Assembly (NCBI RefSeq): GCF_020733635.1
Contig: NZ_JAJFZL010000001.1
Location: 5,456,001 to 5,520,000 of the forward strand
Length of the DNA: 64,000 bases
Origin: Nocardia spumae
GTDB lineage: Bacteria > Actinomycetota > Actinomycetes > Mycobacteriales > Mycobacteriaceae
Reading direction: 5' to 3'
Positions 22,771 to 30,530 of the stretch are shown piece after piece (position 1 is the first letter of the stretch; each line of letters begins with the position of its first letter). Position numbers and translations under genes: made by a program. Below the pieces are notes generated by a model. The model was not told the DNA's origin and did no database searches. It was given only the letters and a program-made list of their open reading frames with translations.

Positions 22771-25377
22771 ATGAGCTCTCAATCAACCGGGCACGTAGGT
22801 ATCGTGCCGAGCGTGCACATAGCCATGTTCATGGACTATCACCCGACGACACTCGGCGGGGTGCAAACCGCGGTCGCGGCACTGCGCCGGGGACTCGAAC
22901 GTGCCGGGCACCGGGTGACGCTGTTCGCCGCGCCGCTGCCGGGCGCCGCGGCGGAGCCGGACGACGATGTCGTCGAACTCGCGCCACTGGCCGGTGCGGT
23001 GGTGAACGGATTCCCGATGGTGCTGCCCACCGCGCGCAACGCCGCCCTGATCGATGCCGCCTTCGCCGCCCGCGGACCGATCGATATCGTGCACACCCAC
23101 ACCACCTACGGGGTGGCCATCTCGGGTATGAAAGCCGCCCGCAGGCATCGCATTCCGCTGATCCACACCGCGCAGAGCCGCGACGACGCCTTCATCGAGA
23201 ACACCGCGCCGGCGCCGTATCTATCGGCGCTGGCGCTGCGTACCCTGCACGGCCGCTTCGTCGACCATCCCGCGGACAGGCCGCGGCGCCCGGAGAGCCG
23301 GGCGGCACGCCACGCCTGGCACACCATCGTGGGCCAGGGCCAGGCGGCCGATCGGGTGATCGCACCGACCCGGCATTTCGCGGATCTGATGCTCGCGCAC
23401 GGACTCTCCACCCCGATCGAGGTGGTATCCAACGGTGTCGACGACGCGCTGCTCGATCGCGCCGACCGCGACGGGGACCACGAGCGGCGCGGTCCGCTGC
23501 GGCTGATCTGGTGCGGACGGCTGTCGGCGGAGAAACGCCTGCTCGAATCCATCGAAGCCGTGCGGCGCAGTCCGGGATGCACGCTCGACGTCTACGGTGA
23601 CGGCGATCTGTCCGGCCGGGCGGCCGCCGCCGTCGCCGACCACGGTCTCGGGCAGCGGGTCACGCTGCACGGCCGAGTCTCCCAGCGGGAATGCCTCGAC
23701 GCGATGGCGGACGCCGACGCTCTGCTGTTCCCGTCCTGGGGTTTCGACACCCAGGGCATGGTGCTGCTCGAGGCCATCGCGGTGGGCCTGCCCGTCGTGT
23801 ATTGCGATCCCGATCTCGCCGAATCGGTTCCGGTGGCGGCCAGTGTGCGGGCCGGCGACGCCTCACCGGCGGCCATCGCGGCCGCCATCGACGCACTGGC
23901 CGGCGATCGTGAGCGGCTGGCGGCGCTGCGCGCCGAGATGAACCGGCACCGGGATTCGGTGCGGCAGTCGCATCGCGTCGAGGAGATCGCCGAGATCTAC
24001 CGGCGGGCCGGTACCGATTCCGAGCCCGCGCCCCATCCCGCCGTCCCGGCGCGGCTGTCGGATGTCCCGACCGCACCGGGCGCCCTGCCGCTGATCGGGC
24101 ACAGTCTGCGGGCACTGCGTGACGCGCCCGGATTCGTCACCTCGCTCGCCGATCTGGGCCCGATCGTGCGGATCCGGTTCGGCCGCAAGACCGGCTACGT
24201 GCTGACGACCCCGGAATTGGTGCGTGAGGTCGGTCTCGGCGAGGCCGAATTGAATCGCGACGACCTGCGCGAGGCGATCGCCGATGTGGCGGGCGGCTCG
24301 GTCAATGTGCTGCGCGGTACCGAGCACAAACTGCGCCGCCGGATGATCGCGCCGGCGCTGCGCCAGACCCGGCTGGCGGATTACGCGGTGACCGCGGCCG
24401 ACTTGGCCGACAGCTGGTCGGCCGGCCTTCCGTCCGGCACCCGGGTCGATCTCATGGACGAGGCGCACGGCCTGGTCCTCGACACCGTGTCCTCGACGCT
24501 GTTCACCGCCGAATTCAGCGCCGCGGCGCGCCTGCAGATCCGCGACAACGTGCCGTGGCTACTCAGCCAGGTCATCCTGCGCACCGCGCTGCCGCCTCAG
24601 CTCCGGCGAGTTCGACTGGTCGCGAATGCGCGGTGGCGGTACAAGGCCCGGCAACTGCGGTCCTCGATCGGCGCGGCCATCACCGAATATCGCCGCCGCG
24701 ACGAGGATTTCAACGATGTGGTCTCCGCGCTGATCCGGCACACCGATCCGGAGACCGGGGCACGGCTGTCGGACGAGCACATCATCGACGAGGCCATTCT
24801 CATGCTGGCCGGCGGTGTGGGGTCGATGGCCTCGCTGACGGGCTGGCTGTGGCACGAGGTGATGCGCAGGCCCGCGGTCGCCGAACGCCTCCGCGCCGAA
24901 CTCGACGATGTGGTCGGCCCGGGCCCGGTTCGCGCCGATCACCTCGGCAAACTCTCCTACCTGAAACAGGTTGTCTCGGAGACACTTCGGTTCTGGGGCC
25001 CGTGGATCAGCGCCGGCAACGCCTCGGGCCCGGTCACCGTCGGCGGACTCACCATTCCCGACGGCACCGCCATCATGTTCAGCCCGTACCTGGTACAGCA
25101 CGACAAACGGCACTTCCCCAATCCGGAGGCGTTCGATCCCGACCGCTGGTCACCCGATCGCGCCGACGATATCGACAAGAAGGCCAACCTGTCCTTCGGT
25201 GTCGGGCGCCGGCGGTGCCTCGGCGATCACTTCGCACTGCTCGAGATCACCCTCGCCTCGGCGGCCCTGCTGGCCCGCTGGCGTCCGGTGCCCGATCCGA
25301 ATTACGTCGTGCGGGCCTCCAACCGGGACTTCGTGTTGTCGCCGTCCGCGATTCCGGCGACACTGCACCCCAGGTAA
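22771..25377 (+). CDS. GT4 glycosyltransferase-cytochrome P450 fusion protein
   Basis: One uninterrupted frame of 868 codons carries two enzymes. Residues about 15-410 are a GT4 GT-B glycosyltransferase: FMDYHPTTLGGVQTAV, DIVHTHTTYG, VVSNGVDD, WCGRLSAEKRLLESI and the EX7E region (FDTQGMVLLEAIAVGLPVVY). After a Pro-rich linker (about 412-430), residues 430-868 are a P450 with APGALPLIGHSL, ETLR (Glu737-Arg740) and the heme loop FGVGRRRCLG (Cys816). The I-helix reads AGGVGS at 680-685 where AG-x-(D/E)-T-T is normal, so the usual acid-alcohol pair is missing. The start is ATG 22771, with no strong ribosome site; a later GTG or ATG is possible. It is divergent from the GT1-permease pair. Confidence 0.85.
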   Translation: MSSQSTGHVGIVPSVHIAMFMDYHPTTLGGVQTAVAALRRGLERAGHRVTLFAAPLPGAAAEPDDDVVELAPLAGAVVNGFPMVLPTARNAALIDAAFAARGPIDIVHTHTTYGVAISGMKAARRHRIPLIHTAQSRDDAFIENTAPAPYLSALALRTLHGRFVDHPADRPRRPESRAARHAWHTIVGQGQAADRVIAPTRHFADLMLAHGLSTPIEVVSNGVDDALLDRADRDGDHERRGPLRLIWCGRLSAEKRLLESIEAVRRSPGCTLDVYGDGDLSGRAAAAVADHGLGQRVTLHGRVSQRECLDAMADADALLFPSWGFDTQGMVLLEAIAVGLPVVYCDPDLAESVPVAASVRAGDASPAAIAAAIDALAGDRERLAALRAEMNRHRDSVRQSHRVEEIAEIYRRAGTDSEPAPHPAVPARLSDVPTAPGALPLIGHSLRALRDAPGFVTSLADLGPIVRIRFGRKTGYVLTTPELVREVGLGEAELNRDDLREAIADVAGGSVNVLRGTEHKLRRRMIAPALRQTRLADYAVTAADLADSWSAGLPSGTRVDLMDEAHGLVLDTVSSTLFTAEFSAAARLQIRDNVPWLLSQVILRTALPPQLRRVRLVANARWRYKARQLRSSIGAAITEYRRRDEDFNDVVSALIRHTDPETGARLSDEHIIDEAILMLAGGVGSMASLTGWLWHEVMRRPAVAERLRAELDDVVGPGPVRADHLGKLSYLKQVVSETLRFWGPWISAGNASGPVTVGGLTIPDGTAIMFSPYLVQHDKRHFPNPEAFDPDRWSPDRADDIDKKANLSFGVGRRRCLGDHFALLEITLASAALLARWRPVPDPNYVVRASNRDFVLSPSAIPATLHPR

Positions 25378-25397
25378 GGCGGCACCGCGGGGAGGAA

Positions 25398-25910
25398 CTA
25401 ACGACGCCGCAACAGCACTCCGCGCACGAACGCCGCCTGCCCGGAGTGCTGGATGTCGTCGTCGACCACGCTGATCAGCCGCACGCCCAGGGTGACCGGC
25501 GGATCCCAGCGGGTGTCGACGATGCGGGGCAGATCGGCGTCGGTGAGACCGCGGACGTAGTCGACGGTGCGGTCGTGGACGGCGTCGTGATAGCCCAGCA
25601 GCAGTTCGGCCGGGACGCCGTCGAGCGCCGCCACCTCCTGCGGACCGTCGCCGTACCCGGTGGCGGCGTCGTCGAAGGGCAGTTCGAAGCGGCGCGCCCA
25701 CCCGGCCGCGGTCCACACCTGTTCGGTACCCGCGACATCGGCGATGTGGTCGTCCTGCACACGGGTCAGATGCCAGATCAGCCACGCGATGGAGTTGGCG
25801 CCGGATTCCAGCGGCGTGGCCAACTCCTCCCGGGTCAGCCCGGCGACCGCGCCGTGCACGTTCTCCTTGATGCGCCCGAAGGCGTCCTCCAGCAGATCGG
25901 TGCTCGTCAT
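25398..25910 (-). CDS. DinB-family protein (mycothiol-transferase-like, DUF664)
   Basis: A 170-residue four-helix-bundle protein of the DinB superfamily. The N-terminal helix pair includes SIAWLIWHLTRVQDDHIADV with a metal-ligand His. The C-terminal DDDIQHSGQAAFVRG supplies another His at the expected place. Members with this pattern are thiol transferases that use mycothiol in actinomycetes, often in detoxification or natural-product tailoring. ATG 25910 was chosen as the first codon of the domain; longer in-frame extension would run into the intergenic region. Its stop is 20 bases from the convergent fusion gene. Confidence 0.78.
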   Translation of the reverse strand: MTSTDLLEDAFGRIKENVHGAVAGLTREELATPLESGANSIAWLIWHLTRVQDDHIADVAGTEQVWTAAGWARRFELPFDDAATGYGDGPQEVAALDGVPAELLLGYHDAVHDRTVDYVRGLTDADLPRIVDTRWDPPVTLGVRLISVVDDDIQHSGQAAFVRGVLLRRR

Positions 25911-26072
25911 ACCGCTATGCAACACCCGTTCACCGGGTATGTCATCCCTGCGGCGCGCGGGTCGCCCACCATGATCGAATCGGATGCGAGACCGCCGGAG
26001 AGATTCGGCCATTGCTGCTACCCTGGTCGACGGTCCGGTTACGGATACCCGGCCGGCGGCTCTCGAAGCCTC

Positions 26073-26110
26073 TTGTCCTACAACCGATGTGAGGTGACGC
26101 TGTAGGACAA
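26073..26110. promoter_or_regulatory. 10-bp perfect inverted repeat upstream of CYP157
   Basis: TTGTCCTACA (26073-26082) and TGTAGGACAA (26101-26110) are exact inverted repeats separated by 18 nt, so equivalent half-sites are 28 bp apart. Located 54 bp upstream of the CYP157 start, in the divergent spacer. A dimeric regulator site is likely; an RNA hairpin is an alternative. Confidence 0.55.
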
Positions 26111-26164
26111 CCCGCAGCGGAAACCTTCGTCGTGCTCGACGGTTCATTCTCTGGAGTCACATCT

Positions 26165-27445
26165 TTGACCACGCCACGCACCGCACTGTCCTCAGTTCCC
26201 GGCGGGGGCGGCCCCGCCACCTGCCCCGTTCAGCACATGGGATCCCCGGTCGATTCCGACGAGGTCCGAATCCTGCTGGACACAGCGGAATTCGCCGCAG
26301 ACCCACACGGTACCTATCGCGAGATGCGGCGTCGTTACGGTTCGCTGGTGCCGATCGAACTGTCGCCCGGAGTGCCGGCGACGCTGGTGATCGGCTACCA
26401 CACCGCGCTGCGAATCCTCAACGACCCGGAGCACTTTCCCGCCGACCCGCGGTCCTGGCAGGATTCCGTTCCCGAGGACTGCCCGGTGCGGCCGATGATG
26501 CAGTGGTATCCGAACGCCCTGCGCAACTCCGGGAATACGCACCTGCGCTACCGGCAGGCCTATACGGCCGCCGTCGACGGTATCGATCTGCACGCACTGC
26601 ACACCACGGTCGAGAAGATCGCCGTCCCGCTGATCAACGGATTCTGTGAGTCCGGATCGGCGGATCTGGTATCCCAGTACGCGTTTCCGCTGGTCTTCGA
26701 GGCTCTGAACCGGATGGTCGGATGCTCCGCGGAACTGGGCCAGCGCGTCGCCACCGGTATGGCCGCACTGTTCGACACCGTCAACGCGGCCTGGGGGATG
26801 GAACATCTGAGCCAGGCGCTGATGGAGCTGATCCATCTGCGCCGCGCCGAACCGGGCGACGACGTCACCTCGCGGCTGGCCCACCATCCGGCCAACCTCA
26901 GTGATGAGGAGATGCTCTACAACCTGATCAGCTTCTACGGCGCGGGCATCGAACCGCAGCAGAATCTGATCGCCAACACCCTGCTGCTGATGATCAGCGA
27001 CGACCGCTTCGGCGGCGGCATGCTCGGCGGCAGCCTGTCCACCCGCGACGCGCTGGACGAGGTGTTGTTCAAGGATCCGCCGATGGCCAACTTCTCCATC
27101 AGCTACCCGCGTCAGCCCATCCTGATCGACAACGCCTGGCTGCCGGCCCATCAGCCGGTGGTCATCAGTCTGGCCGCCTGTAACAACGATCCGGTGATCG
27201 CGGGCGGCGACCGCACCGGTAATCGCTCCCATCTGGCGTGGAGTGCCGGGCCACATGCCTGTCCGGCCCGTTCGGTGGCCTATCTGGTGGTGCAGGACGC
27301 CATCGATCAGCTGCTCGACGCCCTTCCGGAGCTCCGGCTCGCGGTCGAGCCGAGCGAACTGAGCTGGCGCCCCGGGCCGTTCCACCGTGCGATGGCGGCG
27401 CTACCGGTCGTCTTCCCCCCATCACCTCCGTTGAATCTGGTCTGA
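26165..27445 (+). CDS. CYP157-family cytochrome P450 lacking the ExxR motif
   Basis: A 426-residue P450-fold protein. The heme ligand is Cys366 in SAGPHACPARS. The I-helix reads FYGAGIEPQQN, as in CYP157 proteins. The K-helix ExxR is replaced by Glu299-Val-Leu-Phe302, so the otherwise nearly invariant Arg is absent. CYP157 members are known to lack ExxR and to sit next to CYP154 genes in Streptomyces conservons. TTG 26165 was chosen because TGGAG lies 8 bases upstream; GTG 26132 in the same frame is possible. The CYP154 start follows 26 bases after the stop. Whether it is a catalyst or a partner protein is unknown. Confidence 0.82.
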   Translation: MTTPRTALSSVPGGGGPATCPVQHMGSPVDSDEVRILLDTAEFAADPHGTYREMRRRYGSLVPIELSPGVPATLVIGYHTALRILNDPEHFPADPRSWQDSVPEDCPVRPMMQWYPNALRNSGNTHLRYRQAYTAAVDGIDLHALHTTVEKIAVPLINGFCESGSADLVSQYAFPLVFEALNRMVGCSAELGQRVATGMAALFDTVNAAWGMEHLSQALMELIHLRRAEPGDDVTSRLAHHPANLSDEEMLYNLISFYGAGIEPQQNLIANTLLLMISDDRFGGGMLGGSLSTRDALDEVLFKDPPMANFSISYPRQPILIDNAWLPAHQPVVISLAACNNDPVIAGGDRTGNRSHLAWSAGPHACPARSVAYLVVQDAIDQLLDALPELRLAVEPSELSWRPGPFHRAMAALPVVFPPSPPLNLV

Positions 27446-27471
27446 CGAGCAACGAATACAGGAGCTTTCCG

Positions 27472-28686
27472 ATGACAACCGAACCACTGGTGCTCGATCT
27501 GACCGGTGCCGACATCCAGGCCGAGAACGAGCGCATCCGCGAGCGCGGTCCCGTCGCGCTGGTGGAACTTCCGGGTGGGGTTCCGGCCTGGTCGGTCACC
27601 GATGCCGTGGTGTTGAAGAGTCTGCTGTCCGATGCCCGGGTCTCCAAGGATCCGCGTCAGCACTGGTCGGCCTACATGAACGGCGATATCAACGAATCGT
27701 GGCCGCTGCAGCCGTGGGTCGCGGCGCAGAACATGTTCACCGCCTACGGTCCCGACCATCGGCGGCTGCGCAAACTGGTCGCACCGGCCTTCACCCATCG
27801 CCGCACGACCGATATGCGGCCGCGGATCGAGGCGATCGTCGAAGATCTGCTGACCCGTCTCGGCGCGACGGCTCCCGGCGAGGTCGTGGACCTGCGCCCG
27901 AACTACGCCTATCCGGTGCCGATCCGGGTCATCAGTGAACTGCTGGGGGTGCCCGAGCACCTGGACGCCGATATCCACGCGTGCGTCGACGGATTCTTCG
28001 ACACCTCGTTCACCCCGGAGCAGGCGCAGGCCAACTTCATCGAAATGGGCCGGCTCATCGGCGAACTGGTGGCGTACCGGCGGGACAACCCCGGTGACGA
28101 CATCACCAGCGTGCTGATCGCCACCCGCGACGAGGACGGTTCCCGGCTGTCGGAGACCGAACTCGTCGACACCCTCATGCTGGTGATCAACGCCGGTCAC
28201 GAGACCACGCTGAATCTGATCGACCAGGCGATCGTCGCGATGCTCACCCATCCGCAGCAGCGTGCCGATGTCGTCGAGGGCCGGGTGCCGTGGGCGGAGC
28301 TGATCGAGGAGACCCTGCGCTACCAGGCGCCGGTGGCTCATCTGCCGCTGCGCTACGCGGTCGAGGACATCACGATCGGCGAAATCCTCATCCCCAAGGG
28401 CGAGGCGATCCTGGCCTCCTACGCCGCCGCCTGCCGGGACCCGCAGTTGCACGGCGCCACCAACGCCGAGTTCGACGTGCACCGGGAGAACAAGGAACAC
28501 CTGGCCTTCGGCCACGGCGCGCACCACTGCCTGGGCGCGCCGCTGGCCCGCATGGAAGCCGCGATCGCCCTGCCGGCGATCTTCGAGCGCTTCCCGACCA
28601 TGCGACTGGCAGTGCAGCCGTCGGAGCTGGCGCCACTGGGCAGTTTCATCTCCAACGGGCACCTCTCGGTACCGGTATACCTGTAG
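27472..28686 (+). CDS. CYP154-family cytochrome P450
   Basis: A 404-residue bacterial class I P450 with all standard signatures: I-helix VINAGHETTLNL, K-helix EETLRYQAP, heme loop AFGHGAHHCLGAPLAR. AGGAG is 7 bases before the ATG. Tandem arrangement directly behind a CYP157 gene is the conserved CYP157-CYP154 pairing known from streptomycetes, which supports the subfamily call. Members hydroxylate steroids, macrolactones or terpenoids. No ferredoxin or reductase gene is adjacent. Transcription probably ends at the hairpin 28701-28752. Confidence 0.87.
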   Translation: MTTEPLVLDLTGADIQAENERIRERGPVALVELPGGVPAWSVTDAVVLKSLLSDARVSKDPRQHWSAYMNGDINESWPLQPWVAAQNMFTAYGPDHRRLRKLVAPAFTHRRTTDMRPRIEAIVEDLLTRLGATAPGEVVDLRPNYAYPVPIRVISELLGVPEHLDADIHACVDGFFDTSFTPEQAQANFIEMGRLIGELVAYRRDNPGDDITSVLIATRDEDGSRLSETELVDTLMLVINAGHETTLNLIDQAIVAMLTHPQQRADVVEGRVPWAELIEETLRYQAPVAHLPLRYAVEDITIGEILIPKGEAILASYAAACRDPQLHGATNAEFDVHRENKEHLAFGHGAHHCLGAPLARMEAAIALPAIFERFPTMRLAVQPSELAPLGSFISNGHLSVPVYL

Positions 28687-28700
28687 GTCCGAACGGATTC

Positions 28701-28752
28701 GAACCACCGCCGCGCCCAGTGTCCACGCCGACACCGGGCGCGGCGGTGGTTC
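28701..28752. terminator. Long hairpin terminator after the P450 pair
   Basis: 23-bp stem with a single mismatch (GAACCACCGCCGCGCCC outer arm, GTGTC inner arm, 6-nt loop), starting 15 bases after the CYP154 stop. No T-tract. Confidence 0.7.
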
Positions 28753-28809
28753 ATCGGCGGCTCCGGTATGGCAGGGTGAGCGAATCCGGATGCGAGAGGG
28801 GCGAAGCCG

Positions 28810-29523
28810 ATGGGGTCGTGGCCGGTGTACAACCTGTCCCATCCCCTGTCGGCGACGGCGATCTCGGTCTTCCCCGGTGATCCCGCACCGCGGATAGACA
28901 CCATCCGCACCATCGACGAGCACGGATTCCACCTCAACACCGTCACCGTCGGTGAGCACACCGGAACCCATTGGGGCGCACCGGCGCATTTCACCACCGA
29001 CGGTGCCACGGCCGACCAGCTCGATGCCGAGGATTTCGTCCTGCCCGGGGTACTGATCGATATCGGCGACCGCACCGAACGAGATCGCGACTACGCCCTG
29101 ACCGTGGCCGATCTGCTGTCTTGGCGGGATCGCCACGGCCCCTTCCCCACCGAGGCCGCGGTCCTGCTGCGAACCGGCTGGGACCGATACTGGGGCACAG
29201 CAGATTTCGCGGGCGTCGACGCCGAGGGCCGGATGCATCACCCGGGTTTCTCGGTGGCCGCGGTGCGATGGTTGCTCGACGAGGGTGTGCTGGGATATCG
29301 CGGCGCGCTCGGCACCGACGCGTTCGGTCCGGATGTCGGCGTCGACGACAGCTTCGAGGTGTCGAAACTGCTCTATCGCGAACACCGGCTCAGCCTGGAG
29401 ATCCTCACCCGGCTCGGGAATCTGCCCGCGCGCGACTTCACCGTCGTGGTCGGCGGATTCATCACCGAACACGGCTCCGGATCACCGGCGACGATCTACG
29501 CGCTGCTCGGTTCCCCACCGTAG
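28810..29523 (+). CDS. Cyclase-family (kynurenine formamidase-like) metal hydrolase
   Basis: A 237-residue cyclase-superfamily protein. The metal motif normally HxGTHxDxPxH appears here as HTGTHWGAPAHF, so the Asp is replaced by Gly. This may change metal binding. Other landmarks are NLSHPLSATAISVFPGDPAP near the start, VLLRTGWDRYWG, and VGGFITEHGSGSPATIYAL at the C-terminus. Relatives hydrolyse N-formylkynurenine, isatin or act in polyketide ring closure. The GC-rich spacer from the P450 pair contains a terminator, so it probably has its own promoter. Confidence 0.78.
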   Translation: MGSWPVYNLSHPLSATAISVFPGDPAPRIDTIRTIDEHGFHLNTVTVGEHTGTHWGAPAHFTTDGATADQLDAEDFVLPGVLIDIGDRTERDRDYALTVADLLSWRDRHGPFPTEAAVLLRTGWDRYWGTADFAGVDAEGRMHHPGFSVAAVRWLLDEGVLGYRGALGTDAFGPDVGVDDSFEVSKLLYREHRLSLEILTRLGNLPARDFTVVVGGFITEHGSGSPATIYALLGSPP

Positions 29524-29623
29524 TTTCGCCGCGGCCAACAGCACCGGGAACAGCGGAACTCCGGGAACAAAGGCGCGCTGTCCCGCCTTGTCACCGGGAG
29601 AACAGACGAGAGAAGGGAATACG

Positions 29624-30247
29624 GTGACCGACCTGCTGCCGCTCACTCCGGACGAACTGCTGACCACGACCCGCGCCGTCCGGCGCCGCCTCGACCTGTC
29701 CCGGCCGGTGCCGCTGGAGGTGATCCGGGAGGCCCTGGAGGTGGCGCTGCAGGCGCCGTCGGGAGGCAATCGCCAGCACTGGCATTGGATCATCGTCACC
29801 GATCCGGAGGTCAAGGCCCGGGTCGCGGAGTACTACCGCCGATCGCATCTGGCCTACCGCGAGGCCGGTGGCGAACCGGCCGATCCGGCCGCCGCCCGGG
29901 TCGCCACCAGCTCCGACCATCTGCGTGAGGTGATGGCCGAGGTCCCGGTGCTGATCATCGGCGCGATCCGGGTCGGTGGCCCCGACCTCGGCGACAACCA
30001 GGCGGGACTGTGGGGCTCGCTGCTGCCCGCGGCGTGGAATCTGGCGCTGGCGCTGCGGGCTCGGGGTCTGGGCACCACCTGGACCACACTGCATCTGCAG
30101 TACGAGCGCGAGGTCGCCGAGATACTCGGTATTCCCGACGATGTGCGCCAGGGGGTACTGCTGCCGGTCGCCTACACCCTCGGCACCGATTTCCGCCCCG
30201 GGCCGCGCGCGGATCTGGACTCGGTGGTGCACATCAACCACTGGTGA
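29624..30247 (+). CDS. Nitroreductase-family flavoprotein
   Basis: A 207-residue FMN-dependent nitroreductase-fold enzyme. It shows the FMN-phosphate binding start TTRAVRRRLD, then EVALQAPSGGNRQHWHWIIV, WGSLLPAAWNLALALRARGLG and TLGTDFRPGPR. Start is GTG 29624 with AAGGG 6-10 bases upstream. Family members reduce nitro groups, quinones or enones with NAD(P)H. It lies 100 bases after the cyclase gene on the same strand and may be cotranscribed. Substrate unknown. Confidence 0.82.
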   Translation: MTDLLPLTPDELLTTTRAVRRRLDLSRPVPLEVIREALEVALQAPSGGNRQHWHWIIVTDPEVKARVAEYYRRSHLAYREAGGEPADPAAARVATSSDHLREVMAEVPVLIIGAIRVGGPDLGDNQAGLWGSLLPAAWNLALALRARGLGTTWTTLHLQYEREVAEILGIPDDVRQGVLLPVAYTLGTDFRPGPRADLDSVVHINHW

Positions 30248-30479
30248 CGCCCCGGCCCACAAGGCAGTCACCATGTCGTTTCGGCCGCGGCGCCCGGTGT
30301 TCCCCGTGCCCGTCGGCCACCGCGCGATCGCCGGCCGACCGGCACGGCCGGGAAGTCGTAGCGACGCTTCGTCTTTGCGCCTGAGAGCAACGTCGGTTCG
30401 CGTCGGGACAACCGGCGCGAAACCGGCTTGGCTACTTTCGCTTTGCTCACCGTGAAACGGTGGATCGCAAGGAGGAACA

Positions 30480-30530
30480 GTGCGCGATTGTGTTGCTTCG
30501 ATGTGGTGCACGCCGTGGCGATCGCGGTAA
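30480..30530 (+). CDS. Possible 16-codon leader peptide
   Basis: A GTG at 30480 lies 4 bases after the strongest Shine-Dalgarno sequence of the region (AAGGAGG, 30469-30475). It opens a 16-codon frame with Cys at positions 4 and 10 and Trp at 9 and 13, ending at TAA 30528-30530. It overlaps the beginning of the MFS frame in another register. It could be a regulatory leader, a tiny precursor peptide, or simply a misplaced signal belonging to the MFS gene. Confidence 0.3.
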   Translation: MRDCVASMWCTPWRSR

